Shown in pieces: positions 48,277 through 61,053 of a stretch of DNA of 64,000 nucleotides. The stretch lies in assembly GCA_030686995.1 (NCBI GenBank), contig CM060702.1, forward strand, positions 65,784,440 through 65,848,439. Direction: 5' to 3'. Position numbers and translations under genes: made by a program. The stretch comes from Artemisia argyi (Eukaryota > Streptophyta > Magnoliopsida > Asterales > Asteraceae). The stretch's first letter is position 1, and every line of letters starts with the position of its first letter. The notes under the pieces were generated by a model that was given only the letters and a program-made list of their open reading frames with translations, had not been told where the DNA came from and made no database searches.

Positions 48277-48852
48277 AAGTGGGCTTATGTGTAACCGATA
48301 TGGCATGAATACGGGTAGAGAAATGAGAAAGTGAAAACTAAAACATGTTAGACGTCATAAGAAAAAATAGAAATGAATAAAACTTATAGTGACGTTAAGG
48401 TCATGTGTGAAACCTTAATATAGACGCCTAGGAAGATTTGTGTATTAAGTTGATAAGTAATTGGTGAGTATTCCCAAGATTGATAGGAAAGATTGCTTAA
48501 GTGATGCGTGTGTAAGATTTTTGGAAGGTGCCGTTTGTATGGTACTTTGTATAATTTGAAATAAATTGGCCGGTATATGATGTTATTTCATGTTGGTGCA
48601 TGGGCGTATAAAGTCAAAATAGTAAAATTTTCCATATGACTAGTCGTCAATCGTGGGAAATTTTAGTTAAATTGTGGTGAGAAGTGTGTTTTAGCGGATT
48701 ATGAGTTGTGATTGTGTATAGTGAGTTTAGAATTTGCAAGATCATTTAGATCGTTCCAAGGTAATAGCCTAAAGAGCATGAGAATAAGGACATGTATATG
48801 TTGAGAATTGGGTTTGGATAGTAATAGATGAGAGATTTCGGGGACGAAATCT

Positions 48853-48869
48853 AAATAAGGGGGTAGAAT
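48853..48869 (+). other. Polypurine tract of the LARD
   Basis: AAATAAGGGGGTAGAAT directly precedes the 3' LTR. Confidence 0.8.
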
Positions 48870-50945
48870 TGTTAGACTCGTTTCCCGGGTTTTGGGACCC
48901 CACCCTAGATGAAAGAGGACTAAAGACTTTACGTGATTGGTTAGTCAAAGAATGTTATGTGGAAGTCAAACCCGATAGTCAAAGAATGTGTAATGTGGTT
49001 TAGAAAGTATTATGTGTCACCAATATAAAGGAAAAAAACTTGAGGGACCTAAGTTGACAGAATCTGAAAATAGTACTAGAACCAACTTGTTCTAGTACTA
49101 AGAATGAATTATGGTAGTGCCAAAGGGACTAAAGTTGCCATTGAGGTAAATGAGTTATGAGTAGGATGTGGCCAAAGTAAGAAGAAAGAGACTAGAAGGA
49201 CCAATCTTGCCATTTTGACAAAGATGCCACCTAACTAGTATATCTAGGAAATTCTAGACTTTTCTCTCATTATGGAGATAAGTGATGGTCCGGTTTTAGA
49301 AGAGAGAAAAGGGAGGGAAGAAAAGCTAGATGATGGCTTGAAATGAAGAAGGTGAAGATCAAGTGTTAATAGTCTTCCTTAGCTATGATCATCACAAGTA
49401 AGTATCTATGTTCTTAATGATAATGAAGCTTTAGATTATGGATTAAGTGGGTTTTCATCATATGATCAAGATATGATCATATGATGATGTAGAATGAAAG
49501 ATAAGTATGTTTTATAGGTTATGTTAACCCTTGTTTATGTTATTGATTATAATGTTATTAGGTTTTGAGATATTGTAAAGGATGATGATGAAGATGGAAG
49601 ATTGTGATGATGATGATGTCTTATTATTTAGCTTGGATTAAGGTAAGTAAAATGATAGTAACATGTGTTATATGGATTTCTAACACACGTGTATTATGTA
49701 TGTTGGTGTCTAGTATATGGACTTGGAATATGCTTATGTGATGCCATGAATATGGCTTATGTGATGCGTTGATGCTATGGAATATGTTGGTGTTTAGTGT
49801 TAGATGAGACTTGTGTCGTAAGCCCGTAAAGTAAGTGTTTTATGTATATGATGCTTATGTGTGGGTTGAAGTATAATGATATGTTATGGTCATTTTACTT
49901 ACTAAGCCTTTGTGCTTACGGTTTAGTTGTCTAACCGTTTTGTAGGTTGACATGTTCATATGGATGGCTTGGAATGATGGAATAAGGATTTGGTTAGGCG
50001 AGGATGAAGGTAGTTTGTATTTAGGAGCTTAGGTAGAATACCAAGCTAAAGTATAAAGTTTATACCCCCGTTGGTCTTTTATGGAGTTATAAAGTGTAGT
50101 CGTGTGTCAAATTGTATGCTAAGAGTTGTATAACGATTTGGTAGTCATTTGGTATGTCAAAGTATGTTTTATGTGTTTAGAGTCAAAGTTAAAGGGGTGT
50201 TTGGCAAACGTGTAAAAGTACCCATTTTGGGTGGTAAATGGGTCAAGTGTATATGGATCATGTTTTATATGTCAAAGTAATGATAATGGTCAAGTTTGGT
50301 GAGAAACTAAAGTGGCATAAGCGATTTATAGTGTAAATGGGTCAAAATGGGTTTAATGCATAACCCGTCAAGTTCTAAAGTACTATTTCGGAAGGTCAAA
50401 CGGAAGATGTTCTTATATGAAAATGAACCCAATGATAAAAGAAGTAAATCTGGGAAGTTTCGTTAATTGTCGGGTCATAGAAGTTGTCTTTCCAAAAAAT
50501 GGGTCAAAAAGATGTATAAAAGGGTTATGCAGTTAAAGGGGTGTTTGGGTTAAGTGTGTTTCTACCCATTTTGGGCAGTAAACGGGTTGATTGATTATGT
50601 AAATGATTTAGTATGAGATGTTAATGGCTTTGAGTGAGTTTGGTGTGAAAATAAGGTAGTATGGGTTGTTTATGGTGAAAAGGGTGAAATTTCGGTTTGT
50701 ACCGAAATTTGGACAGATTTTGGTAAACTTTGAAAAATCATATCTTTTAATCCGTAAGTCATCACGAGTTGTGCCACCCGTTGTTTTGAAGGTAATTGAG
50801 TCTAGTTTCGTTTAAAAATAGTCTCATGGTCTAATGTTTATAGATTTTTGTCAGTGGTCAAAAGAGTAACCAGATGTCCATAAAAGTCAAGCGTTTTCGC
50901 GTAAAAAGTTTTAGTTTTTGGTCTAAGCGGGCATGGGGTGTTACA
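48870..50945 (+). repeat. 3' LTR of the LARD
   Basis: 2076 bp, the longer and probably more complete copy. Matches the 5' LTR closely apart from the deletion noted there. Confidence 0.9.
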
Positions 50946-50950
50946 ATTAT

Positions 50951-51936
50951 AACTAGGATATAGATCTACAATAACACACTCCACAAAACCACAAAATGAT
51001 AAAAAAAAAATTAATTGATTTATCTCTCGTCAATTTTCAAAAGATAGGAAACATCTAGTTAAATTCATAAAAATGTTGGACGAGGAAAACTTCTAACATG
51101 GTTGAATTGCTGATATATACAAAACTATTATAAATTGGGTTGCCTCTTGTAGTGATTTAGGTGATGGATAAACGTTTAAGATCAGTCATTAGAACATGAA
51201 GATGAGGCACGTACATAGTTTAATCTTTGAATGCCTATTTCAAAGTGAAGAAAAGAAAAAAGTCATGCTTTAGAAGTGTCCAATTTTCTGTTCTAAGGAG
51301 TGGTGGTAGAAATGTACTAAAACTAGAATGTAAAGCTAATAAAAATTATGTTGCCTCTTAAGAAAAGAAACCATAACCATTATTGGCAATAAAAACTAAA
51401 TGTATACACTAACTATAATGCAGCTTTCACATGGGTCAAACATCATAATAAATAAACTTCAAAATGAATTTAATATAAAATGAGAACTTACACGTTTTTG
51501 AAATTGTTGTAGCAACTGAGACATCTTCTTCATCTCTTCCAACAAGTAATCCTCTTTTTCATTAGTAGCTTTAGTCTCCTCTTGAAGTTTGATGTGTGAT
51601 TCCTTCATAACCTTCAACGATTTGCTTAGTAGATGCAGAACGTCCTTTGATATGTCCAGGAAGATGACCAAGCTGTTTCAAACATATATCTACTAGTGTG
51701 CATGACAAAGTGGCTAATATAGTGTTATTCCAAACGAGATCGGGCCAGGTCCAAAACAGACGTGTAATTTATTTTGACCAAGTTTGAGATATTAACCTTT
51801 CAAGTAGTATTATTATATGAGTTATTTTTTTTAATGGTTGATATACAGGTTATTTCTTTTATTTTCACATATTAGAAATTTGAAAGTTCATGTTTCAGAT
51901 AATATGTTGAGGGGAAAATGCATCAAAGAAAGGTAA
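50951..51936. other. Spacer with one possible minus-strand exon
   Basis: Mostly featureless AT-rich DNA. At 51494-51671 on the minus strand, a coiled-coil-like block (ESHIKLQEETKATNEKEDYL) runs to a GTAAG donor and is preceded by an AG acceptor at about 51676. The family is not recognised; it may be an exon relic of a transposon or host gene. Confidence 0.3.
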
Positions 51937-52119
51937 GGGTGTGTTTGTTAAAAATAGCAGTGAGCAATAGCCTACCGATTTTTAAAGAAGCATTGAAAAA
52001 ATGAGCATTCTTAAAAAATAACAGAGTCACCGTTCCTTTGCCAAACGACTACTAAAAATCAAAATGCTCGTTGATCACTGCTCTAAAAAGCTCCACACCA
52101 TTACATGCCAAACGTACCC
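51937..52119. mobile_element. Putative MITE
   Basis: GGGTGTGTTTGTTAAAAATA at the left and CAAACGTACCC at the right are imperfect inverted repeats. Pairing continues inward (AGCAGTGAGCAA versus TTGATCACTGCT). No clear target duplication. Confidence 0.45.
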
Positions 52120-52337
52120 AGGCCCCATTTAGTTCGTGGAATATTTTTGATGAAATTGGAATCTATCTTTGGAATTATAATGTGAAGGAATTGGAATGTT
52201 AAAGAATTAGAATGTTAAGGATTTGAAATCTTAATGAATTGAAATTTGCAAAAACTAATGCGTGTTTGGTTAGAAGAAAATAAAATGACGAAAAACAAAT
52301 TATATTAAAATATTCTAAATTAAAATTGATAAACTGA

Positions 52338-52356
52338 ATAATAATAATAATAACAA

Positions 52357-52395
<39 letters not shown>
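52338..52395. repeat. (AAT/ATT)n microsatellite
   Basis: AAT units switch to ATT units, giving a local inverted repeat. Confidence 0.8.
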
Positions 52396-52396
<1 letters not shown>

Positions 52397-52439
52397 AAAC
52401 AACAACAACAACGACAATAATAATAAACCAATTTAACCA

Positions 52440-53010
52440 TTCAATTAATTCTTTAAAATCCAATAATTGAAAAGAAACCCAAATTCAATTTAAAATCAAT
52501 TTTTCGAAATTAACTCAATTCAATTAATTGAAAAGAAACCCTAATTCAATCAATTATATAAAATCATTGAAAAACCCCTAATTAAAATCATTTTTTGAAA
52601 TTAACCCAATTCAATTAATTTAAAAGAAACCCAATTCAATCAATTATATAAAATCATTGAAAAACCACTAATTAAAATCAAATTTTCAAAATTAACCCAA
52701 TTCAATTAATTAAAAAAAAACCCAATTCAATCAATTATATAAAATCATTGAAAAACCCCTAATTAAAATCAATTTTTGAAATTAACTCAATTCAATTAAT
52801 TTAAAAGAAACCCCAATTCAATCAATTATATAAAATCATTGAAAAACCCCGAATTATAATCAATTTTTGAAATTAACCCAATTCAATTAATTTAAAAGAA
52901 ACCCAAATAAAAGAAACCCTAATTCAATCATTTATATAAAGTCACTGAAAAATCCTGTTTAAAATCAAATTTTGAAATTAACCAATTCAATTAATTCTAT
53001 TAAATCATTG
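52440..53010. repeat. AT-rich minisatellite, ~6 copies of ~90-95 bp
   Basis: Each unit carries AATTCAATTAATT, AAAGAAACCC, AATTCAATCAATTATATAAA, ATCATTGAAAAACC and AAAATCAATTTTTGAAATTA in fixed order. The last copies are shortened. No coding. Confidence 0.85.
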
Positions 53011-53802
53011 AAAAGAAGAAAAACAATAAAAAAAAACCTCAGTTTAGCTCCAAAAGACATAAATAAAGTATAAAAAATAAAAATGAAAAATTACGTATGA
53101 GTATAAGCCTTTTCCGACGTTTTCTGGGGTGGCCTAAAACAACACAACCATATCCTTCATGATGGGCCGATGAAGTAACGCTTGTTTCTCTATAATACAA
53201 GTTATTTTATCCGTAACGTTTGATAGTGTTTAATTACAATTTTTGGATTAATATATGAATAGCAAGTTTTAATAAGTATACATTTAAATGCCCTTATTTT
53301 TAATCATTTTATAGAATTAGCAATGTGGAGATATTCCTCGCTAACGTTTAGCATGTTAATGACCAAATTTCTCATCACTATTCTAAATAAAAATATAAAG
53401 TATGTAATTTAATGATGACATAGTGACCACTTAAATTTCGTCACTAACTTTTTGCCGATGACCGAAAATAATGAAAATAATTATATCGTCACTAATTTCA
53501 TTAAATAGCGACAAAAGAAATCTCATCACTAAAGCCTTTTTTCTTTTCTTTTTTATTTTTTTTTTATAGTGAAACGTCCTAATTTTGGGGTTTGTTTGTA
53601 AGTCATTCGTACCTTATGCATTATGGCTTTATTTGAAAGCTACAAATACAAGAGTAGCCTATATAAAGCTCCACCTTCATTATGGATGGTTAAACTTCAA
53701 TAATCTAACGAGTATAATTTATCCTCTGTTTCAAGATTGTTCCATAAATATCTCCATGTTTCAAGATTGTTCTATCTTTTTATCTAAATGCCTAGAATTC
53801 TT

Positions 53803-53859
<57 letters not shown>

Positions 53860-53919
53860 AACCTTCTCTTGGTTTACGTAGAATGAAATGAGATGAACTC
53901 TAGGATTTGATACCATAGT
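53011..53919. other. Intergenic DNA with transposon-like subterminal repeats
   Basis: Repeated CGTCACTAA/CATCACTA motifs (53430-53545) resemble subterminal repeats of CACTA or Mutator elements. A poly-T tract lies at 53808-53853. No gene is seen. Confidence 0.4.
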
Positions 53920-54089
53920 CAGTGACATAATCAGGGTGTGTCTCGGGACACCTATGGATTTTGGTGACGTAGTGTGTTAAAACACCTCGATTTTTCTTAA
54001 ATGCACCCGGTCTTTAAAAATTGTGTTTGTAAGATTGTTTAGTTTATTTTAAGCGCACCTATTCAGTTTGTGTCCTAGTGATGTCACTG
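53920..54089. mobile_element. hAT-type MITE, older copy
   Basis: The termini CAGTGACAT and ATGTCACTG are inverted. The flanks ACCATAGT and ACTAAAGT match at 6 of 8 bases. The interior is homologous to the element at 54143 (GGGACACC, AATGCACCCGGTC). Confidence 0.7.
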
Positions 54090-54142
54090 ACTAAAGTGTT
54101 GATTGAACTCATATTAGTTTGGATATGTTGCTACTTGCTAGT

Positions 54143-54330
54143 CAGGGATGGAACCAGGGGGTGTCCCGGGGGGTCCCGGGACACCCATGAATTTTTGTCT
54201 CGTAGTGTTAATTTTGTTATAAAACCTCTATTTTTCTATAAATGCACCCGGTCCCAAAAAGTTGTGCATGTAGTCTTGTTTGATTTCTTATGAATGCACC
54301 TGGTGACTTTGTCTTCTGGTTCCGTCCCTG
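54143..54330. mobile_element. hAT-type MITE, younger copy
   Basis: 188 bp. The termini CAGGGATGGAACCA and TGGTTCCGTCCCTG are inverted. A perfect 8-bp duplication TTGCTAGT flanks it (54135-54142, 54331-54338). Confidence 0.88.
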
Positions 54331-54338
54331 TTGCTAGT

Positions 54339-55164
54339 CTTAAACCATTTGAGTCAAAACACCGGACTTGTTAGCATTCCCAAATCAAGTTTTGAATAAT
54401 AAAAATGGCAATGCATCGACTTGGTATGAATTTTTTTGTAAAAGCATGAGTTCGAATTTTTTGGTGTATACCCACAATACCATATGACATTCTAATAAAA
54501 GACATCGACATCATTCCACATTCGTCACCCAAGTTATGAGTTCATACTTAATTGTCAAGATTATATCATAACTTCAAGTCTTGTACAACATACTCGTCGT
54601 AATCATTTTATTGTGCATAGCTAATGGAATCAAAATTTGCATAGAGCTCTTTAAAGAATATAACTTTTTTACTTTAGTCTGATGAGAAGAAAAACTAAAA
54701 TGAGAAGAATAAGAAAGATTTCTAGAAACACATTTTAAATAAAAGTGCGAATTTCAAGAGGAGAAGCATCTATTTTTGTAGGTACATCTAAAATGTATGA
54801 TTCTTATTTCTTCTCATCCATCTTATTTTAATTTTTTTCCTTATTTGATCCTAACTCTACTTTACTATACCAAACAAATGTCAAACTAATAAATTAAAAC
54901 GGATATCGGGTTCAAGCTTTTCAATCATTTTTTTTGGTAACTATGATTTTTGACCTTTTTACCAACTAATCCACTAGTCGTGGGAGCACCAATTTTTCAT
55001 GAGGGAGAGATTTTTCAAACTGAAATTTGAAGCTTCCGGATCCCATACATGAGTTAGTTTAATCTTCATCCAGTGAAAGGGTAAACACACTGTTGGCGGG
55101 GCCTTCAACGGGTCTCAGGCTTACCACAGTGGGTCGGTCGACCAACTTAGTCGATGTCAGTCGT
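54339..55164. other. Intergenic DNA
   Basis: No gene. Partial inverted similarity (GATGAGAAGAAAAAC near 54680, ATTTCTTCTCATCC near 54810) may mark another small MITE. Confidence 0.35.
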
Positions 55165-55471
55165 TAGGGGTGCTCACGGTCCAAAAACCGGACCGGACCG
55201 ACAAAAACCGGACCGGACCGAGACCGAATCTGGCAAAAAAACTAGACCGAGACTGGACCGAATGTGGTCGGTCCGGTTCGTTCCGGTCCGGTCTCGGTCC
55301 AAATAGGCTAAATGTCCGGTTTTTAAGTCGGACCAGACCGATCCGGACCGAGACCGAAATTTTGAAAATCCCTAGACCGAGACCGGACCGAATGTGGTCG
55401 GTCCGGTCTCGGTCCAGTCCGGTCGGTTTTGTCAGTCGGTCCAGTCCATCCGGTCTGTTTGCTCACCTTTA
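55165..55471. mobile_element. hAT-type MITE built of GGACCG repeats, copy 2
   Basis: 307 bp, left end TAGGGGTGCTCA and right end TGCTCACCTTTA. The flanks TCAGTCGT (55157-55164) and TCGGTCGT (55472-55479) match at 7 of 8 bases. Same family as 21562-21885. Confidence 0.87.
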
Positions 55472-55700
55472 TCGGTCGTGGTTCGGTCGCCCCACTATGG
55501 GCTTGTGGTTGTGATCGTTCGTCAAGCAAGAATCAAACGAACTAGTTCGTATACACGACCAAGTTTAATACACACTTTATTCGGCCATTTTTTTTCTTCA
55601 TTTGCATAAAATAAAGTAAAAACAACATAATATTACCTACACTTTGCTTCAAATTCAAAATTTTCAAAGTACGAATTCGAATTCAAATTCAAAAAGTTCC

Positions 55701-55710
55701 CTATATATAC
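55701..55710 (+). promoter_or_regulatory. TATA box of the small pseudogene
   Basis: CTATATATAC, followed by a CA-rich leader. Confidence 0.45.
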
Positions 55711-55733
55711 CCAGACTCTGCTTTGTTTCTCAC

Positions 55734-56177
55734 ACACACAACTTCTTATCTAATTCTCTTAAACAAAGTCTCAACAAGACTTCCCCCAATAATTTTTCAA
55801 CGAAAACAACTTCTCCCAACAGTTTCCCAACGTAAACAACTTCACAACAGTTTCCCGAAAACACAGTTAACAGGCCACCAACAGATATCTTTCCGGTTTT
55901 CCCAACGGAAGATGAACCGGCTGAGGAACAACAAGACAATCAGTTTCAACTTATTGAGGAACAACAACGAGTACTTGCTCAGGATGAACAAGTTTTGAGA
56001 GAAATAGAAGAAAACGAAGCACGGGAGGAAGCTGCTTGTAGGGAGCAGGAAGCAAGGGAAGCAGAATACCGCAAGAACAACTTGTTTGACATATTGTACA
56101 ACGAGCGGGAAGAGAGCAAGATTGCAGAGAGTTTTGATAGTTATGATGAGGGTTATAACGCAGACTTTTCATTGTAA
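55734..56177 (+). pseudogene. Small acidic coiled-coil protein, broken
   Basis: One frame runs from the leader to TAA at 56175-56177, interrupted by an in-frame TAA at 55833-55835. The downstream part is Gln/Glu-rich and helical (EEQQRVLAQDEQVLREIEEN, then REEAACREQEAREAEYRKNN), ending GYNADFSL. A nearby repeat of AACAACTTC...CAGTTTCCC surrounds the stop. It could be the N-terminal region of a transposon-derived protein. No family is assigned. Confidence 0.45.
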
Positions 56178-56429
56178 TTTGCATTTTCATTTTCATTTCC
56201 GTATCGTAGTTTGTATTAATGTGTAATTCGTATTTTCAATGCAATGTTTAATGTATTTTCTTTCAGTTCGATACTCTGTTTTGCTAGGTAATACGGAATT
56301 TAACATAAAAGTTATAATACGAAATTTAAATAAAACTTACAATAAGAAACTTAAATCAACACATAAATTTGTTGTTAATATGTAATATTTTTATTATTAA
56401 TAAAGTTTAAATTTGTTGTTTAAAATATT

Positions 56430-56515
<86 letters not shown>

Positions 56516-57135
56516 CTTGGTCGCAACTGTGGTTACTATGTCGTCGTCAGGTCGTCGAAGAAAGAAAACTAATGTGACATGGTCATAGTCACCACTATTA
56601 CTAGCCTCATAGCCAACATGGGTGATTAGGAGGTCACCGCAATGTCCCCACAGCAAGGAAGGTATCTATATATATTATACATATAAAGAATGGATTCCCC
56701 TAATTGAATGTAAGCATTAATGTCACAAGCAAAGAAACTCAAATATGTAGTTTAAGCTAATGAATTTAATACATGCGCAACTTATTTTGAAGGTTTTAAG
56801 AGCTTTTAAGTTGAAATGTCTAAAGCCTTGCTTATTGTTATGAAGCATTAATTTACTCTTACATTAATGAACTAACAAAATCGATTATGCAAACTCGGTA
56901 ACTCACTGATAAACCTATACATGAACCATGTACATGCTCATTATTTGATTTTTGGGTTGAGTAATGATATTAAAGATCTTGAATCGAATATTTAAGTGAC
57001 TTTTGGTTTTCTCATGATCATCATTTTTCATGAAGCCATGCGCTTTGTATTTTTCTCAAGTCATAATATTAAATGGTATGAATTAAACTGTGCCCTTTGA
57101 GTGTCTATGAACCGTTTAATAGCATGGACCACCCC
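56178..57135. other. Intergenic DNA with (AAT)n microsatellite
   Basis: Uninterrupted AAT repeats at 56432-56513 (about 27 units). No gene otherwise. Confidence 0.6.
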
Positions 57136-57145
57136 TTATATATAA
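57136..57145 (+). promoter_or_regulatory. TATA box upstream of the 57.2-kb pseudogene
   Basis: TTATATATAA about 75 bp before the ATG at 57218. Confidence 0.45.
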
Positions 57146-57217
57146 CCCTTCATAAGGTATTCGGAGTATCACTCACATCCTCTTATCGATATCCAATATT
57201 CAATACAACTCATAGTT

Positions 57218-57606
57218 ATGGCATCAAGTTTTGTGTATTTGCAAGAGCTATCCGAGGCAACTAAATCTATGCTATTTCCTAATCAGTTGTTGTATCATTT
57301 CCATGAAGTGACTAAAACATATTGCAAATTAAAGTGGCAACGGACCTCTACAGGCCAGCCATTGATTTCATTGAGGGCATGACCAAAAGAGACAAACTGA
57401 TAACCAAACTTGAATCATTGAGTGATCTTTTTGTCATCGCTTTCAAAGGTGTTGATTATCTCAAGGAGGAATAGAAGGATGATCTGTTGAAAATGTCGTA
57501 ACTGCAGAGTGATCAGTTGTCTCGCAATGTCAGCAAGAAGATGGTTTTTGTTGACAGCCTTTCATATCGACTTGATAGGAGTGGTGGTGGGGTTTGGTTG
57601 TTTTGA
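57218..57606 (+). pseudogene. Unidentified gene relic
   Basis: ATG at 57218 opens MASSFVYLQELSEATKSMLF and continues to a stop at 57380-57382. A shifted frame from about 57330 reads ATDLYRPAIDFIEGMTKRDK and onward to a TAG near 57472, then further coding-like sequence with more stops to 57606. The texture suggests a helical protein, frameshifted once and carrying at least two stops. I do not recognise the family. Confidence 0.4.
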
Positions 57607-57695
57607 GTTTTAGTTTTATTTGTTGAAGGCATGTTTTAATCTTACTAAGAACGATATGTATGTATGTTTCATGTTAATCTTTAATGTCAATTTTT

Positions 57696-57975
57696 GCTCT
57701 AGAATGGACATTGGATCGGTTCTTAGTACCCTCAGCACCAAAACCTCCATTTACACTAATTGTTGTTCAATCGAAACCTACTGCAACTTCTTCTATGAAT
57801 TTCCCCAATGCCAGTAATTTAAGACGATCAATCTCAATGAATGGCAATTATCTTTTTTGCATGCATGTATTAGTTTAGTTTCTGAATATGATGAAATTGT
57901 AGGTATGGATGTATTGTCACATGTGAATGAGGATTTGAAGAACATCGCTTCTTGAGTTATGGAAGAGGCAAACGA
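57696..57975 (+). pseudogene. Universal stress protein (UspA-like) fragment
   Basis: The first block reads ALEWTLDRFLVPSAPKPPFT then LIVVQSKPTATS, which fits the first helix and second strand of plant universal stress proteins. After an intron ending in AG at about 57901, the second block reads VLSHVNEDLKNIAS, a TGA stop at 57953-57955, then VMEEANE. This fits the next helix of the fold, with Arg replaced by stop. The start and the ATP-binding C-terminal GSRG-type region are absent. Confidence 0.6.
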
Positions 57976-59313
<1,338 letters not shown>

Positions 59314-60076
59314 TGTTAGAGATTGTGGATAAATATTAATATGTGTATGATTAGAATCGAACTCGAGACCTCGAGATTGCACACATTACAAATGAGAATT
59401 AAAGTATAATAATTGGCTAACGGTCGTTAGTATTTAACGGAATTGGCTAAAATTACCGTTAGACGAAAAGAACAAGGACTAGAATGTAAATAAAAGACAA
59501 GAAGGTTCCGGAACACCCCTTGAGGTCCTTGGCCGGCCATACAAATCAAAGGGAAGGGTCTCCCTGGCCCTAACTTGTTCTTTAAGTTTTACATTCGCTA
59601 TATAAACAAACCCAGGGTAAAAACTTTTGGTACCTTTTGTGCACACACATAAACCTTAAAATTTTTTCCTCTCTTTGTTTTTCCCTTGTGGCAAATCAAT
59701 CAACAACCCTTTTGGGTTACTTGGATCAAAAAATTTCATAATGAAAAATCTTGTGTTTTTCGTTTACAAGCATAACCTTTAATTCGTTATTAATTTGTGT
59801 GTACAAGAACGAGATAATTATTCACTATAATAATTATCTTAGATTGATTAATAAAACGGTAAGGGGCTAATCATTAATCCTTATAAACCCTAATTAGGGT
59901 TCATTTATAATTGAAGGTTTGTTGAAGTGATTCTTGTTTAGCTTAGAATCCAAAGGTAAGTTCTTGTTTATGTTTATGTTAATCTTTTATATGTTATACT
60001 TGATCCTTCGCTTCCGCATAATATGACTACTTGATTTGTTTAATAATATGAATGTCATGATTTAATAATTCTTACA
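59314..60076 (+). mobile_element. Solo Copia LTR, relative of the LTR at 33033
   Basis: 763 bp, TGTTAG...TTCTTACA, collinear with 33033-33821 (shared TCGAAC(C/T)CGAGACCTC, TGTGTGTACAAGAACGAG, AAACCCT(A/C)ATTAGGGTTCAT). Flanks ATTAA and GTTAA match at 4 of 5 bases. No primer site follows, so it is solo. Confidence 0.82.
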
Positions 60077-60342
60077 GTTAAATGGTTAAAAAGTAATGCG
60101 ATGATGCAAGTAGGATGTCAATGGTATCCATGAAATAGAAGTAAATGAAGTGTAAAGGTGGAATAGGAGGAAGTACAGGCGGAGTTCAGGGTCAGTATAC
60201 TGTCCAATTGGATGTCACTGCTACCTGGACCACTAACAACTAACAAGCCGTTTAAAAAAATGTACATTATTTCTCATAAATGGGTATAAAAGTAGTTCCT
60301 ATTGCATCAATGGCAAATTTCTGTATATATGATTTAATTTGT
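60077..60342. other. Short spacer between solo LTR and LINE-like insertion
   Basis: No gene is seen. Confidence 0.4.
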
Positions 60343-60352
60343 TGTTTAAAAG

Positions 60353-60355
<3 letters not shown>

Positions 60356-60395
<40 letters not shown>

Positions 60396-61040
60396 CCTAA
60401 CAGAGATAGCATTTCACTCCTCACAAATGGAGGTAATTTTGGACACAACAAGTTACATCGAATATAAAGAGCAAAATCGAAATCGAATTGCCAAACAAAA
60501 TACACAAGGTAACAAGTTAGGCCAAAACAAGACATACACCATAATAGTTGTGACAGACTCAGCAACACCATACAAGGGTGGGGGGACTCACCAAAGTGAG
60601 CTTTTGGTAGACACAACCATATGAAGATGTAGCTTGACAAAAATACACAAAGTACATAAAACCTACATAGAAGATAAAACTGAGCATCGCCAGACCTAAA
60701 CCAAACAGATCTAAAGTCGAAACCCAAGGCAGCAGCAAGCCATCGATGACGGACCACAACAGATCTGAGCAGAAGAGACAGGATTGTAACGAATCTGAGC
60801 AGAAGACAACGGTGGCGGCAGCGACGAAAATGAGAGATGACAGATCTGTGGGAAGGCTTTTATTGAAGGAAGGGGAAAAGTATAAAAAAGGAATGGGAGA
60901 AGGAGGTCCGGACGGCCGGCCAAGACCGACTGCCGGAGAAAGTTTGAGATTTGTTTGGTTAGGTTGGATTGGGTTTTTTAGAGAGAGGTAGGAGGTTTTT
61001 TTTTTTAGAGAGAGAGTGTTATCAGTTTTTTTGAAAATAG
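60356..61040 (-). mobile_element. LINE-like or processed retroposon with poly-A tail
   Basis: A 40-T run at 60356-60395 is the poly-A tail read on the minus strand. The 13-bp duplication TGTTTAAAAGAGA (60343-60355, 61041-61053) marks target-primed integration. The 645-bp body has a pyrimidine-rich 5' leader (CTCTCTCTAAAAAACC, then CTTCTCCCATTCC) like plant L1 leaders and a 3' part with TTACCTTGTGTATTTTG, but no RT or endonuclease. It is probably an internally deleted L1 or a non-autonomous partner. Confidence 0.75.
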
Positions 61041-61053
61041 TGTTTAAAAGAGA

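Larger units (their letters stand above)
44721..50945 (+). mobile_element. Chromovirus-like large non-autonomous LTR element (LARD)
   Basis: 6225 bp. LTRs are 44721-46444 and 48870-50945 (TGTTAGAC...GGGGTGTTACA), with target duplication ATTAT (44716-44720, 50946-50950). A tRNA-Met-type primer site (CTTGGTATCAGACCC) starts at 46446. The pre-LTR segment GGGGACGAAATCTAAATAAG then GGGGGTAGAAT is the typical end of Tekay-group chromoviruses. The 2.4-kb interior has no ORF worth naming, so the element moves, if at all, by borrowed enzymes. The interior holds a repeated RNA-hairpin domain (47817-48276). Confidence 0.92.
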
